Assembly (NCBI GenBank): GCA_038380795.1
Contig: CM076263.1
Coordinates: 1,813,001-1,877,000 of the forward strand
Direction of reading: 5' to 3'
Origin: Pyrocephalus nanus
Lineage: Eukaryota; Chordata; Aves; Passeriformes; Tyrannidae
DNA: 64,000 nucleotides
Under the pieces are notes generated by a model. The model ran no database searches. It was not told the origin of the DNA and saw only the letters and a program-made list of their open reading frames with translations. Below are positions 24,985-37,500 of this stretch, piece after piece. The position numbers and the translations under genes are program-made. Positions within the stretch are counted from its first letter, which is position 1. The number at the start of each line of letters is the position of its first letter.

Positions 24985-25600
24985 TCGAAGTGTGTTGGTC
25001 GTCGACTTTGCTCCGGCTTCTTCCAGACGAAGGGCCGAAAACGCGATCTGGGTCTGCCCAGGGTGACGTTCGTGTTAAGACACATCTTCTGGGTTTTGTG
25101 TGGTGTGGGTTTTTTTGTTGTTTTTTTTTTTTTTTTTTCCTTCATGCACATGGAAAATGTCGACGTTTCCTGGTTTGAGATACGGTATTTACTGATTCTT
25201 AGGCGGCGCTGGATGTTAATTGTCGTCGGAGGTTCTGGGTGTGGGCGAATCATTGTATAATGCCCACACCCTTTCGGGTGGCTTAGGGTGCGGCGTTGTC
25301 TTTGCCTCACCGTGCAGTTCTAAGATGTATTATTACCCAAAAGCAACACGCCCTTCCGTGCTTCGCTGTTTTTTTTTTTTATGAGGGATCGCTCCGAGCC
25401 GGCGCTCCGAGCGCCTGGCAGAGCCGCCGCTGGATGTGGAGCTCGTAACTCGGGCTTGCCTGGGCTTCCCGCCGGGATTCCCTGCGGAGGAGCTGCTTCT
25501 CCCACCTGGTGCAGGTTATATTGGACAGTGTAACCAGTTCTTTCTCCGAATGGAGCCTTTTATTGCGAACAGCGTAGCAAAGAGATGTCCCCTTGAAGAG
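24985..25600. promoter_or_regulatory. CpG-dense unique stretch, possible CpG island
   Basis: By hand I count about 40 CpG dinucleotides over some 610 bases, against very few in flanking DNA. The stretch is interrupted by a T run at 25117-25138. No repeat family recognised. It may be an alternative promoter or enhancer; no coding frame or clear exon is seen. Confidence 0.4.
25237..25271. other. Inverted repeat: 10-bp arms, 15-nt loop
   Basis: GGGTGTGGGC at 25237-25246 and GCCCACACCC at 25262-25271, within the CpG-dense stretch. Confidence 0.85.
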
Positions 25601-26279
25601 CCCACTTTATAAATCCCCTATGGCGCTTGGTGTCTGCACATCCTCTCAGCCCTGGCATGGCCACCGTGGGTGACTCTCCCACCACCTCTACCTGGCTATC
25701 CCTCAGGAGCATCCGTGGCGTCAGTGATGACTCCACCATCAGTGGTGACCCCTTTGCTCACTTCCAGGACCCTACCTCTTTCCCCAACCACCCAGTTTTC
25801 CTTCAGCGAAGGGTTTTTAAATCAGCGAATTACTTTTTCTTGCCTGAAGTAGTGGGCTGAGTTTAAATGAAACACATTCAAGGCAAACTCGCAGAGAAGT
25901 CTCACCTTTCCCCGTGCCACATGATTGAATAGGGGGGCAAAGATGCAACCCCCTTATTAGAGTAATATAATTTTCCATCTCAAATAGGAACCAGGGATGT
26001 TTTAATGATTGGGCTCATTAGATGGACTTTCCACTTAAAGTGTCTGTCTGGCAATTAAGTCTGGGAAAAGCATGACTGATGACCACACCTTCTGTGACTT
26101 AATGGGGAGTCTGAAGGCTGATCTTATTATCACACTGATACAGTCTGTGATAAAAAAGAATTTAAGATACTCTCCAGAGATTTATTTGCCCATTAGGAAA
26201 CTGCCAGGAGAAGGTTAAGGGAACTCATAAGGTCAAAGCTGAACACAGAAAAGTACTAAACACTTGGGATCCAGGTGGG

Positions 26280-26352
26280 CAGAAACAGGAGGACATGATT
26301 TCCACTCTTGGCTCTGCTACTGACCTGTTACAAGGCCTTCACCAAGTCACTT
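26280..26352 (+). mobile_element. MIR-like SINE fragment
   Basis: GATTTCCACTCTTGGCTCTG, CTACTGACCTGTTACAAGGC and CTTCACCAAGTCACTTTC follow the MIR core (GGCTCTGCCACTTACTAGC, GTGACCTTGGGCAAGTCAC). Confidence 0.55.
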
Positions 26353-28263
26353 TCTTCTTTTTTTTTTTTCTGATGTGGCTGGTCATCACCATGCTGGGCA
26401 CCGTGGTAGCCCTGCAGATGCTTCATGTAACAGCACCATGGCTTTGCCTCAGTGGCTCAGTTCCCTGCTGCCATGCCCTGCTGGAGGGGCACTTGGAAAA
26501 AATTGTGTGGGGTGGAAGGAAGCCCATGCAGTCAGCAGGAAAGTGGTGGTGATAAGGGCAGCGAGATGGAAAAGGCTACGGCAGAGTTTCTGTTCTCCTC
26601 CTGGAGGATCCTCATGGGTCCTCAGTGATTCCCTCACCTATTCTTGTCCGCTTTAAAACATGACCTGCTGTAATATTTTACTTAAGCCTGGTGTTTAATG
26701 GACTGGAACTTATTGTAGAGTTCACTGTGCCGGCTTCAAACCTCCTGTTGGGTACCATTTTACTGACATTAGCTTGCCATAGCTTGTCAGTGATTTTAAC
26801 TCTGCTGATGGGTTGAACGCCCCAGGATAGAGGAGCCGGCTCTTTTGGCTTTGTACTTCACTTTAGCTTCCTTAAGTACAGTGGGGAGGGATAATTCAGC
26901 TAAACATGCTTTAGTACAGAATTTTTGGAGACAAAAGAGCTGCTGTGCGTCCGGGTCAGTTTTGCCAGATTAATGGAGGAACTGTGAGAAACGGAAGTGT
27001 TTCATTTCAGCATCTGCAGAGTGGAAGTCCTGACTTTCACAAGGCAGCGTGATTTGTTTAACTCAACATTTGCTGTGTTTTTGATTAAACTGGTGCCCAG
27101 GATTTGGGAAAACATTTTGTTTTGGGCTGAACGAATGATTATTATAATGTTTTTCAGTTCCAGAAAGGAGATGTCCCGCTCATTCCCACCCTTCTTCTCC
27201 TGAAAAGCCTGTATCTGTTTGCTTTGTATCTTCTGCGAGGGGGTCGTGCCGACTCCAGCCCTGTCTGGTCCGTTAGGAAAACAAAGACTCCCGGACTTCT
27301 CTCATCGTCCCTCCACTTTATCTTCCCTTTGTGCCAAATAGAGTGTTGGAAGGAAAAAAAAAATAAAAAAATTCCACTGTATACTACTTAGATTTGTGTG
27401 GAAACTAAATAATTGAATATGAAGGCATTTGCTTTATGTCTTTAAAGAATCCTTTTGAAGTTGACTCCTCTGACCTTCGAGGCCCCACGTAATTTTTTTT
27501 TCTTCTCCGTTTTCCTCCCCTTTGTTGTTCCTTGCACTCCTGTAATCTTCTCTCCTGGCTGCTTCCTTCACCTCCTCCCACCCTGCCCCGTGAGCCCACT
27601 TATCTGCACCCCGTGTTTGAAGCACCCCGTGGCTGATGCAGCCACCTCTCCCCCCTCAAGCCTCCCTCCCGCTCCCCATGGCCAGGAGCCTCTCCTGCCC
27701 ACCCCGTTTTCTCCAGATGGTGTTTTACCTGGGCTCTCTTGACCCTCTCCACCCTGAATTGCTTTTTTTCATCTCCCTCCCATTGGGAAATGGTTAAATT
27801 AAGGGACCTGCCTTAATGTTCTGGCTGGCCAAGTGCAATACGTCCACCCACAGCTTTCAGCAGGGGATGGGCTCTCTTCCCTCTCTCCGGACACAAGTAG
27901 GTCTCCACCCTCCCGTGCTAATAGTCTTAGAGCTGTGTGAGCTTCCTGAGCTGAATCCACATTGTGTCCAGCCCCACTGACTTCTCTGTTGGACTCATGG
28001 CCTCCCCATGGGTGTCTCTTGGGGTTGTGTGTTCCCACACTCTGCAGCACGCAGTGGGGTCCCATCACCAGGCTCTAGTGATTCTCTAAGCTCAGGAGTT
28101 TGGAGTAATTCAATTAAAGGGGGTCTCAGCCAGTGAAAAAAGATCATTTAGCTTGCTTTGAATTGCTACAGAGCTTAAGTTTTATCAGTTCAGGGAATGG
28201 CTTTCTTTGTTTTGTCTGGAGTTGTAGCTTTGCTGGGGTGAATAGGAGGACTCAGCTGACTTA

Positions 28264-28472
28264 TCACAGAATGCTCTGGAAGGAACCTTTAAATCTCACC
28301 TAGTCTAACCCCCTGCCGTGGGAAGGGACAGCTTTCACTAGACCAGATTGCTTAGAGTCCTATCCAGCCTGGCCTTGAACACTTCCAGGGATGGGACACC
28401 CACAGCTTCTCTGGGCAATCTGTGCCAGGGCCTCACCACCCTCAGTGCAAAGAATTTCTTTCTCCTTTCTGG
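28264..28472 (-). mobile_element. CR1 3' end (about 210 bp)
   Basis: Starts TCACAGAATGCTCTGGAAGG and passes through CTTCCAGGGATGGGACACCC and GCAATCTGTGCCAGGGCCTC. Confidence 0.93.
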
Positions 28473-29559
28473 CTTCAGTGGGACAAGCAGTCTTCTTTCT
28501 AAAGGGTAAATATAGCTCTGAATAAAGGATGTGTACACATGGCACACACATATTTCATGGAGATATTTAGGCATGGGAGTGCTGGCATTGGAGAGGAAGC
28601 AAAACCCTTTGCCCTGCATTTATCTGGGCAAGGTTTTCCTGCTTATTCACCGGGAGGGAGGAATAGGGATTTGCTCCTGGTGGAGGTAAATATTCGCAGT
28701 GATTTGACAAGGACTCAGATTCCTCCTGCAGCAAATGTGTGAGCTGAGAAAGGGCAGCAGTGGTTGGTTTCATGAAGAACTGCTCTCCTTGCTCTCCAGG
28801 GTAGAGAGTTCATTTTTCCACTGACGCATCCCTGACAAACACCCAATGGGGGCTGGCGTGGGCAGCCAAGTGATTGTGTTGTCACAGCAAAGACCAGTGA
28901 AAGGACAGCAAGATTTATATCGTGGCTGCTCAGAGGGCTGGAGAAAAATGGCCCAGAGCCAGGAGTCATGCAGGCATGGCTGATACTGTCTTCAGTCTTT
29001 TGCCAAGTGTGGGCTGGTTGGTGGCTCATGTGAAATGGGCTGCACAGTCCTGGTCTGAGGCGTGGTGGGCATGATTCCACATCACAGAAACCAGCCACGT
29101 GGTTGACAATTTCACTGACAGTCTTAGCACAAAGATGACTTGCTGAATTGGCCCTGAAGTTAGGAAAAAGAAAGAATTTTGCAGGAGGAGAAGCGCAACC
29201 TTCTAGCCGGGGAGCAGGTGACCCCAGGAAGCCCAGCACACACAGACATGACTGCAGTGATGGGTTTAATTTACTCAAAAGTGAAGAGGGTAGGGCTTTA
29301 GGTTGCTCTCTGGAGACATGGCCTCAGGTAGAGGTTCTCTGCATACCTGTGGTTGTATTATTTCGTCTCCTCTGTGCCTTGGCTCCATATCTGTGCAACC
29401 AGAGCGTGGATTCATGGAATGGTTTTGGTGGCAGAGACCTTTGAAAACTCCTGATTTGAGTTCCCGCTCTTGGCCAAGCTCATGTCTTCGTGTGGTTGAA
29501 TTTTGAGTATCTCCAAGGATACAGATCCCCACATTTGTTGGGATCATAGTTCTGGCTTC

Positions 29560-29990
29560 ATAGTTCAAGGCTTGACCAGCCTCTTGCTGAAAATGTTCTT
29601 ACATCTGATCTAAACTTGCTTTGCTTTAACTTCTGTCCACGGCTTCCTGTGCTCTGAGAGGAGTCTGACTCCTTCCTCTCTGTAATTATCCATTAGGTAG
29701 TTAGATGAAAAAGCGAGATTCTCCTTTCGCATCCTCATCTCTGGGCTGAACAAACCTCTCTTCTCCCTTCATTTGCTCCAGCTCCCTCATCCCTCTGTGT
29801 GCCTCCACAGTGACAATTCCCATCTGGAGACCCCAGATTAGACACAGTGCTCCGTCTGTGGTCTCACAAGTGACGAGTGGAGCAGAAAGATCCCTCCCCT
29901 TGGCCTCTGGGCAGCACCTTTGGTAATTCTTCTGAGTGTGTGTGGCCATGCCACTGACTCTTGGGCACCTCCTTGGCCATCAGGCCCACC
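29560..29990 (-). mobile_element. Older, diverged CR1 copy
   Basis: Minus-strand similarity is weaker but ordered: CTGGGCTGAACAAACCTCTC, CTCCAGCTCCCTCATCCCTC, TGGAGACCCCAGATTAGACA, GTGGTCTCACAAGTGACGAG. These correspond to the ORF2 end and 3' UTR start of CR1. The terminal repeat is missing. Confidence 0.75.
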
Positions 29991-31377
29991 AGGTCCTTGC
30001 CTACAAGGTGTCTCTCTAGGCAAACACGGGTGGTTATTGTTTCCTCCTGAGGTGGGATGGGTGGGAAGTGTCAGGGTGCTCTTGGCAGAGCGCAGAGGGT
30101 GAGGAGCAGAAGATTATCCCTGGAAATGCAGGGCCTGGGGGATCAGACGGAGCAAGAGCTTGGCCAAGCCATATTCCCATCTACATGAAGGACCAAGCAA
30201 GGCTCAACCTTCTTCCTCGGAAGAGTGAAGGCCTGTTAACCAGTGAGAGGTGTGGTGGCTGTAGGAACTGGAAGGTGCTGAAGAGAATGGGGATACACTG
30301 AAACACCTCTTTTTTTTTGTCTCAGGCTTGTTCAGAGAGGTGAATCTTGTGTAGCCACCATGGCTGCTGATTCAGTACCTGCCCTGTGAGTATAACAGGA
30401 AGATTTCTGTCTCCACTGCTGCCCATCCATCACCTTCCAGAAGCCTGGGAGCAAAAGGAGGAATAAAAGGAATAACAAGAAAATAATGAAACATTGCAGG
30501 CAGAAAGCTATCCTCTATGTTTCACAATTCTATAAATTATACCCTTCCATTCCTCTTTAATCGCCAGGCATATAAAATATGCTTGCAGCAGAATCATATC
30601 CCTCCATTAAAGTTTCAGGAGAGAAATACAAGTCCCATCTGCCTGTTTAGCAAAGCAGGGAAGTGCGTGACCATTCCATTTTTTTTTTTTTCCCTCTCAA
30701 AATCTGCTTTATGGCAGGAGTTTTCTCTTTTAGGACTGGCTGTTTATTTTGTTTTCTCGTTTCAGTGTGTGTTTTCACAAGCAGCCTCCTCTTTGTTCTC
30801 ACATAGGTCTTTATCCAATGTCTCCACACTCAAATGCACCTAAAGAGCAGAGGTGCAACCTGCCCTTGGTGAAGGTCAAAGGATAAAGAAGGTCATTTAT
30901 AGGACTTGAGCAGGCCTGCTATGAGTGGGTTTTTGCTCTGCAGATGGGACAGACACTGTCTGAAGAGCGGGAGTCGGCATTAAAGAAAAATTATCAAACT
31001 GGATTGTGGAGGCACCCATGTGCTTCACTGCCACCTATCCCTGCTTACTCCCAAGGATATTCATATTTATTTGAGTTGTTCTGGAGTCAGGATGGGCATA
31101 AGATCTTCAGGGTGGAGGAGTGAGCATGGCATTGTCCCTTTTCATACAACAACTGTCCCCATGATCCACCCGTGGAAAGGGCGGGGAGAGGGGGCTGCTT
31201 TTGGGTGCGTCGTCCCTCCATGTGCAGGGTGGGATGGCAGGGGGTGCATGCACATCCAAGGGGGATTTGTAGGCATCTGGTTGTGCACGTGAACAGGGCA
31301 GGCTCACAGTTTTGGAAAGGTGTAATGGGTGAGAGGGCACCACAGCTCCACTTCTAATTCAACCCACTGGGTCTTTA
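29991..31377. other. No feature recognised
   Basis: Unique DNA with short T runs near 30310 and 30680; no element or coding frame recognised. The 1.1 kb before the old CR1 copy (28473-29559) likewise holds nothing I recognise. Confidence 0.6.
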
Positions 31378-31785
31378 CAGAATCACGGAATGGTTTGGGC
31401 TGGAAGGGGGCTTTAAAGGCCATCGACTCCAACCCCTGCCACAGGCAGGGACACCTTCCACTATCCCAGGTTGCTCCAAGCCCCCTCCAACCTGGCCTTG
31501 GACACTTCCAGGGATGGGACAACCACAGCTTCTCTGGGCAACCTGTGCCAGAGCCTCACAATCTTCAGCATAAGCAATTTCTTCATTCTGTCTGGGTGGA
31601 ATCCCCTGTCACTGGGAAGCAACTGCTGTCCTGTCACTCCAAGCCCTTGTCCAAAGCCCCTCTCCAACTCTCTTGGAGCCCCTTTAGGCCCTGGAAGGGG
31701 CTCTGAGGTCTCCCTGGCGCCTTGGTCTCCCAGCCAGTCTCCAGAGCAGAGGGGTCCCAGCCTTCTGAACATTTCTGTGGTATTC
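31378..31785 (-). mobile_element. CR1 3' end (about 405 bp)
   Basis: Starts CAGAATCACGGAATGGTTTG and continues through CACCTTCCACTATCCCAGGT to AGGCCCTGGAAGGGGCTCTG and an ORF2-end segment with CTTCTGAACATTTCTGTGG. Confidence 0.94.
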
Positions 31786-32646
31786 TCATGGCTTATCACG
31801 GGTTACATGAGACACTTACAAACTGGCTTGAATGATTATTTATAGCACTGTGCCCTTAGAAATCTCTCCTATCCAGCAGAAGGACATGTCCCTCTTTTTT
31901 ACCATAAAGCCTCATTTTTATTCAGTGGCATTCAGAGCAGAGTGAATCCAGAGGACTGGGGCGATGCGTCTGATTTTTCCGTGCCTGGAGATTTACACCC
32001 GCACTCCTGCTGCCACTAAAGATGCCCTGCTCCAAGGATAAATCAGACCATGCTCTATTAGATGCATTATGTGTTTCCAAGAAGTCATGTGCCATGGTAG
32101 GAAGGATCTACTGCAGATTTTTCACTGGTTTTTGGGGGCTGGATGATGCTGGTGGAATAAATCCGCAGGGGGATTTATGTTCCCTTTTCCTGATGGGTTC
32201 ACCATAGAAGAGGCTTTTCTTTTTTCTTCTTTTTATTTTTTTTTTTTTTTTTTACCACCTTGGGCAAGAAGCTGTTTGGTTTGATATAGGTTCAAATTTT
32301 ATTTTTAAGCAAAATATGAGAAACGCAGGAGGGGAAACCGCACTCTGTTCCTTAAAATAAGTGGAAGAAAAGACAGGGCTAGAAAAATATTCTCTGCTGC
32401 AGGCAGTTGATGAGCATGTACTTTGGCACAGGCAGTGTCAAGGAGCTCTGGATGTCACTGGAATGTACCTTTTTGTCTAAAGGTGTTTTTTGTAGGGTCT
32501 GATTGAGCTCTTGGGCTTATTGAAGTCCTACAGCCCATCCCTGTGTGTACAACACCAGCAGCTCACACTGAGCTCAGGTTCTGCAGTACCATTTGGAAGG
32601 GGGAGTGGAAGCCAAGCCCAGCTCAAACCAAACCTCAGCCCTTCAG

Positions 32647-32970
32647 TACTTACAGGGAACTTATAAAAAAGATGGAAGACAACTTTTTACACAGGCAGAT
32701 AGTGATAGGATGAGGGGGAATGGCTTAAAACTGCCGGAGGTCAGGGTTGGATTAGACACTGGGAAGAAATTCTTGTCTGTGAGGGTGGTGAGGCCCTGGC
32801 ACAGATTGTCCAGAGAAGCTGTGGCTGCCCCATCCCTGGAAGTGTCCAAGGCAAGGGTGGACAGGGCTTGGAGCAACCTGGGATAGTGGAAGGTGCCCCT
32901 GCCCATGGCAGCAAAGTGGAACAAGATGAGTTTTATGGTCCCTCCAACCCAAACCTTTCTAGGATTCTCA
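32647..32970 (+). mobile_element. CR1 3' end (about 325 bp)
   Basis: GTGATAGGATGAGGGGGAAT, GTGAGGGTGGTGAGGCCCTG, GGAGCAACCTGGGATAGTGG and the end CCAACCCAAACCTTTCTAGG. Confidence 0.94.
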
Positions 32971-33097
32971 TGACCTGCCTGGGCAAACCTGTCTCTAAGG
33001 CAGGGAAAGGGGAAAGGTTTGGGTATTTTGGCCATCCATCTTCCCTTCCTGTTGCTCCTAGTCAGGTGCTGCAGGTGTCTCTCCTGGTGTCTTTTTG

Positions 33098-33133
<36 letters not shown>

Positions 33134-34434
33134 CCTCATGCTTTGCATCCCCTGATTCAGCGCTCAGCATTCAGCAGCCATGGAGGAAAGGCTCCAAATC
33201 CCTGTTTTCACCACCCCCGAAAGCTGGAGCCATCAGCAACCACCTGGGCAGGGGGAGCAGCCCTGCTCGTGGCCACATCTGCTCTCTCCGCTTGCACACC
33301 CGCCCACAGCACCATTACCTTGTAATTAAATCCCTTTTTCCCCAACTGGAAGGATTCTGCTATAAACAAGGGTTTTCTCTAACCATAATTGCACTCGGTG
33401 GAGGGCAAAGCTCTGCAATAAAGTCTGGGCTTTGTTCTGTGTGCAGGGAGCGAGTCCCTCTGCCTCTCCTCAGGTATGCCAACAATGCCAGCGGAACTCC
33501 CCGCGACCTGACATGAATCCCGGGGCAGGGTTTGCAAACAGAGGCAGTGGTCAAAGCGGGGCTTGGAGTGCATTTATAAATATTTTGAAGCACCGGCTTG
33601 GAAAAGGAAAGTCCCCTGGTGTTTGCTGCGGTGTTGGTGTTTCATCCAGCGCTGGCTTTGAGGTGCGTTGTTGGCAAGCTGCTGGGGTCCTGCCCATGCC
33701 CAGGAAGGGCTGGATGAAGGGGGGGAAAAAAAAATAAAATTAATAAATATATATGTATAAACCCGTATGAAATGCAGTAGGTTGCATTTTACACCCCTTT
33801 TTGCCCTGTGTCTTCGCGGACAAACGGGGAAGAGAAATTTAGACCCTTCGAAGGGGTATTTTGTTCACGTGTTGCACATATGAAACGGCACAACGTGGAT
33901 TGGAAAGGCCCAGAGGTGGGAGGAAAGGTGGGTGGAGGGAGAGGTAGATGTTTCCAAGTGTCTGCTTTTGTTGCAGCTCCTCAGCTGATGAATTTTCCTC
34001 TCCTTGAGAGAGAAAGCGCTGTAGCACATTTAACCAAAGGCTGGCATATTTGTGCTGTGGAAGGAAATGCAAAATGCAGACAGGGAAGTGGCAGGGAAAG
34101 TGGGGTGCAATGCTGATGTTTTCCCACCCAAGGCAAAAAGCAGGTCCTAGGGTACTGTGAGAGATTCTGCATGTCTGCTGGTGCTCCTCAGGTCATTGCC
34201 CAAACACACAGACTCCCCGAGCATCCTCCAGTCCTTCCCTCAGGAGGTGGAGGTGGATCAAGCCTATTCCCTGGGAAGAGTATGGGGAGGCAGTCATGTG
34301 TTCCCTATGCACATGCAATGCCCTTTCCCAGCCCACAAATCCTTGGGGTTGCTGTTGTGTTAGGTGTTTGCATTTCTTCTTTTTTTTTTTTTTTTTGGTA
34401 TAAAAGCAAAACCACCCATGGGTGTGGATATCTT
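32971..34434. other. No gene recognised
   Basis: Poly-T runs at 33100 and 34378, otherwise unique DNA. The stretch 31786-32646 before the adjacent CR1 also shows only a T run near 32238. Confidence 0.6.
33100..33129 (+). repeat. Poly-T run of 30
   Basis: Uninterrupted T homopolymer. Confidence 0.97.
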
Positions 34435-34775
34435 TGAGCAGTTTGTGTTGGAGGGACTTTAAAGATGATCTGATTCCAAGCCTCCTGCCATGGGAAGGGG
34501 CATGGGACATCTTCCACAATCCCAGGTTACTCCAAGCCCCCTTCAACCCAGCCTTGGACACTTCCAGGGATGAGGCTGACACAGCTTCTCTGGACAACCT
34601 GGGCCTCCCCACCCGCATAGGGGAGAATTCCTTCCAAATATTCAAATTTACCTGCCCTCTATCAATGTGAAGCCATTGCCCCTTGTCCTGTCCCTCCATC
34701 CCTTGTCCCAAGTCCCTCTCCAGCAATCCTGGAGCCCCTTTAGGCCCTGGAAGGGGCTCTCAGGTCCCCCTGCCT
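34435..34775 (-). mobile_element. CR1 3' end (about 340 bp)
   Basis: Starts GTTTGTGTTGGAGGGACTTT and continues through CTTCCACAATCCCAGGTTAC and CTTGTCCTGTCCCTCCATCC to AGGCCCTGGAAGGGGCTCTC. Confidence 0.93.
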
Positions 34776-35360
34776 CCATTTGCCACGCTGTACTGCCAGG
34801 CTGATCTGTATCATCCTGCAGGTTTGTCTGGAAGCTGTAGCACTTTAGGTAGTCTAGTACCTTGTACCACTTTCCCCAGATGTTGCCAGATGCTGTACAG
34901 ATGTTGCCTTCTGCATCCAGCTCTGCCAGGGGGAGATGGTGCCTCTCTCCTGGAGGTGGCTGCCTCTGTGACTGCGCTGCTGGAACCAAACCCCAGGAGC
35001 ACCAGCCGAGTTCCCTTCACCCAGCTGCCCACTGCAGTTGGAAGAAATCTGATGGCTGCTTTTTTTTTTCCCAGCAGAAATTGGGGTTTTTCGTAACAAC
35101 CTCGAAGGCTGGCTGAGCTGTGTGGAGCAGTTGCCTCTGGTAGTGGATGAGAAGCTGGGGTTCCTTTCTTATGGCTGTAGCACATCTTGGGTCAGGAAAG
35201 AGAACCTGTCCTCAGACTTGATGTGCTGTTTGGGGGCATATATGTGAAAGGGAATCAGCCACACTGAAATAAGATGTTTTTCAGGGGTGTAGCTGTCTCT
35301 GTTCCAGCTCTCAGCTTCTCAGTCTTCCTGTAGGACACAAACCAGCTGCACTTCCCCATT

Positions 35361-35494
35361 CCACCCCTGGAAATGTCCAAGGCCAGCTTGGAGCGACCTG
35401 ATTTAGTGGAAGGTGTCCCTGCCCATGGTAGGGGTGGAACTGCATGAGCTTTCAGGTCCCTTCCAACCCAGAGCGTTCTGGGGTTCTGTGATTG
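35361..35494 (+). mobile_element. CR1 3' end, short
   Basis: CCCCTGGAAATGTCCAAGGC, TAGTGGAAGGTGTCCCTGCC, CAGGTCCCTTCCAACCCAGA and terminal TTCTGGGGTTCTGTGATT. Confidence 0.92.
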
Positions 35495-36097
35495 TCATGG
35501 TGGTTCCAGCAGCTCAGTGGAATTCAGAACACCCTGCAGTTCTGTCCTGCAGACCATTGCAACAACCTCACCCTCTCTGCGCTGGTGCAAATCCAGGACA
35601 GCATCAGTTAAACCCTGGAGTCAATCCAGAATTACACCAGGAAAAATAAAAATACGTTTTGCCCAGCAAAGCCCCCCAAAAGTGTAAAATCCATCTGTTC
35701 AGTTCCAGCAAGGCCAAGTTCAGGCTGTAGCCAGTGCCCTGTAATTCAGAGACTCTTTTGGACATCCCCTTTGAGTTCAGGCATGTGAGCAGCTTCCCTC
35801 TTCCCTTAAAGATATTTCCTTGTAAAGCCTGTGTGAACTTGTGCATGTGTTGATGTTATGCTTATCACACATGTAATTTCATCTGACACTGTAATGACAG
35901 CATGGGGAGTTCAAAATGTAACAGTAAATATAGTTGTTAGGGGAAAAAAAAAAAATACCAGCATCCTAGCCCATCATCCCGAATGCCTCCTCACGTCATG
36001 GGAGGGATGCAGACAGACTCCAAACACCATCAGCATTTCTGGGTTCCAGTTGGAAGCTGCCTGGAGTTCAGGATAGGCCAAGACAAACAGGAGAGAC

Positions 36098-36120
36098 TGT
36101 CTCTCTCTCTCTCTCTCTGC
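36098..36120 (+). repeat. (CT)n microsatellite
   Basis: About ten CT units. Confidence 0.93.
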
Positions 36121-36638
36121 ATGGCAGGGCTGCATTTTCTCCTCCTTTTCCCTATTTTTTTTTCTCGTTGTTTGTTTTTGGAAGGGTCATCCCTCTGAAG
36201 AGGGGACGGGCTGGGGGTTCTCCCTGCTTGTTTGGGCTGTTTTTGTGGCCTGAGGCGTGATGCCCCCCAGATCCTGCACTCACCCTGGGCCGAGAGCTGA
36301 GTCCTGACTCGACCCTGGTTATTTTTGAGTGCTGTCGGTTTGCGATGCTGCATTGAAGGGTCATTTGCCAATTCCATTATAAGGCTCATTTACAACTCAG
36401 CTGGTTTAAATCAGATCAGACTGTGAGCTGGCATGTGCATGGAGTCAGCTGGGACGTAGGGCTCGCTTTGCTGGGGGACCTGCTCCCTCAGACCCCCTGG
36501 TTGCCTGCAGAAAAGTTAATCCTATTGATTTTCAATATTATTTTTTTCCACGTGTTTTTCCAGCTGAAACATCTAAGCAGTAGATATTTTTCTTTTTCTT
36601 CTTCCAGGGAGAGTTCAAATTTTTTTTTTTTCTTCTTT

Positions 36639-36640
<2 letters not shown>

Positions 36641-36680
<40 letters not shown>
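36641..36680 (+). repeat. Poly-T run of 40
   Basis: Uninterrupted T homopolymer, preceded by T-rich DNA from 36620. Confidence 0.97.
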
Positions 36681-36681
<1 letters not shown>

Positions 36682-37239
36682 TTGTTGGTTCTCCACCAGC
36701 TTTGACTATATTTACCAAGCTGGGCATGGGTGGGCCCCACTGGATCGCACGGATTGCTCAGGCGGGTGAGGCTTTGCAGGATCAGGGCTGAGCTGAGGAC
36801 TCAGCTGCTGTTTAGCTTACGAGCAGGTTGGCAGAGAAGCCAGGGACTTCTCACACAGAAGGAGCTGAGGTACGAATGAAATCTGAATCTGACCCCTGAT
36901 CTTCAGTTAAATTGCTCTGCAACCTTGAGAGCTGGATTAAATCATCCCCGGAAGACAGGGAGTTGCCTCTGGATATTCAGTGCTTGGGCCACACTGTAAG
37001 GTTATGCTCATATATTACCTGTGGTCTTCAGAGAGCTCATTAGCTGGTTGGTTTACATATGAAAAATATGGATGAAACTCTCATCCCCCCTTCCCTGACC
37101 ACCCTGTGCTGAAACCTGGCAGTAATTCCACGAGAAGGGCCCAGCTCGAGGCTTGCAGACGTGATGCATCTCGCTGGGGTTTCAGCATGGTCAGGGCAAA
37201 CCCTTCAGAGAAATGTTGGCTTGCAGAAAGAACGGCCGT

Positions 37240-37500
37240 GGAATCACAGAATCATCAAATGGTTTGTGCTGGAAGTGACCTTTGAAGGTCATCTCATTCC
37301 AACACCCCCTGCCACGGGCAGGGTCACCTTTCACCTGCCAGGGCTCAGAGCCCCATCCAACCTGTCCTGGAGTGTTTCCAGGGATGGGGCATCCCCCACC
37401 TCTATGGGCAACTTGTGGTAGTGTCTCACAACCTTTACCATGAAAAGTTTCTTCCTTCTGTCTAGTCTGATTTAATTCAAAGCCATTACCCCTTGCTTCC
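37240..37500 (-). mobile_element. CR1 3' end (about 260 bp)
   Basis: Starts GGAATCACAGAATCATCAAA, then TGGTTTGTGCTGGAAGTGAC, with GTTTCCAGGGATGGGGCATC and AAGCCATTACCCCTTGCTTC further in. Confidence 0.93.

Larger units (their letters stand above)
23201..28263. other. Non-coding stretch with candidate regulatory DNA
   Basis: TAA and GTTT repeats, T runs, a unique low-repeat part at 24540-24860 leading into the CpG-dense stretch, and one MIR-like fragment. The part 25860-27200 is unique AT-rich DNA. No gene. Confidence 0.55.
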
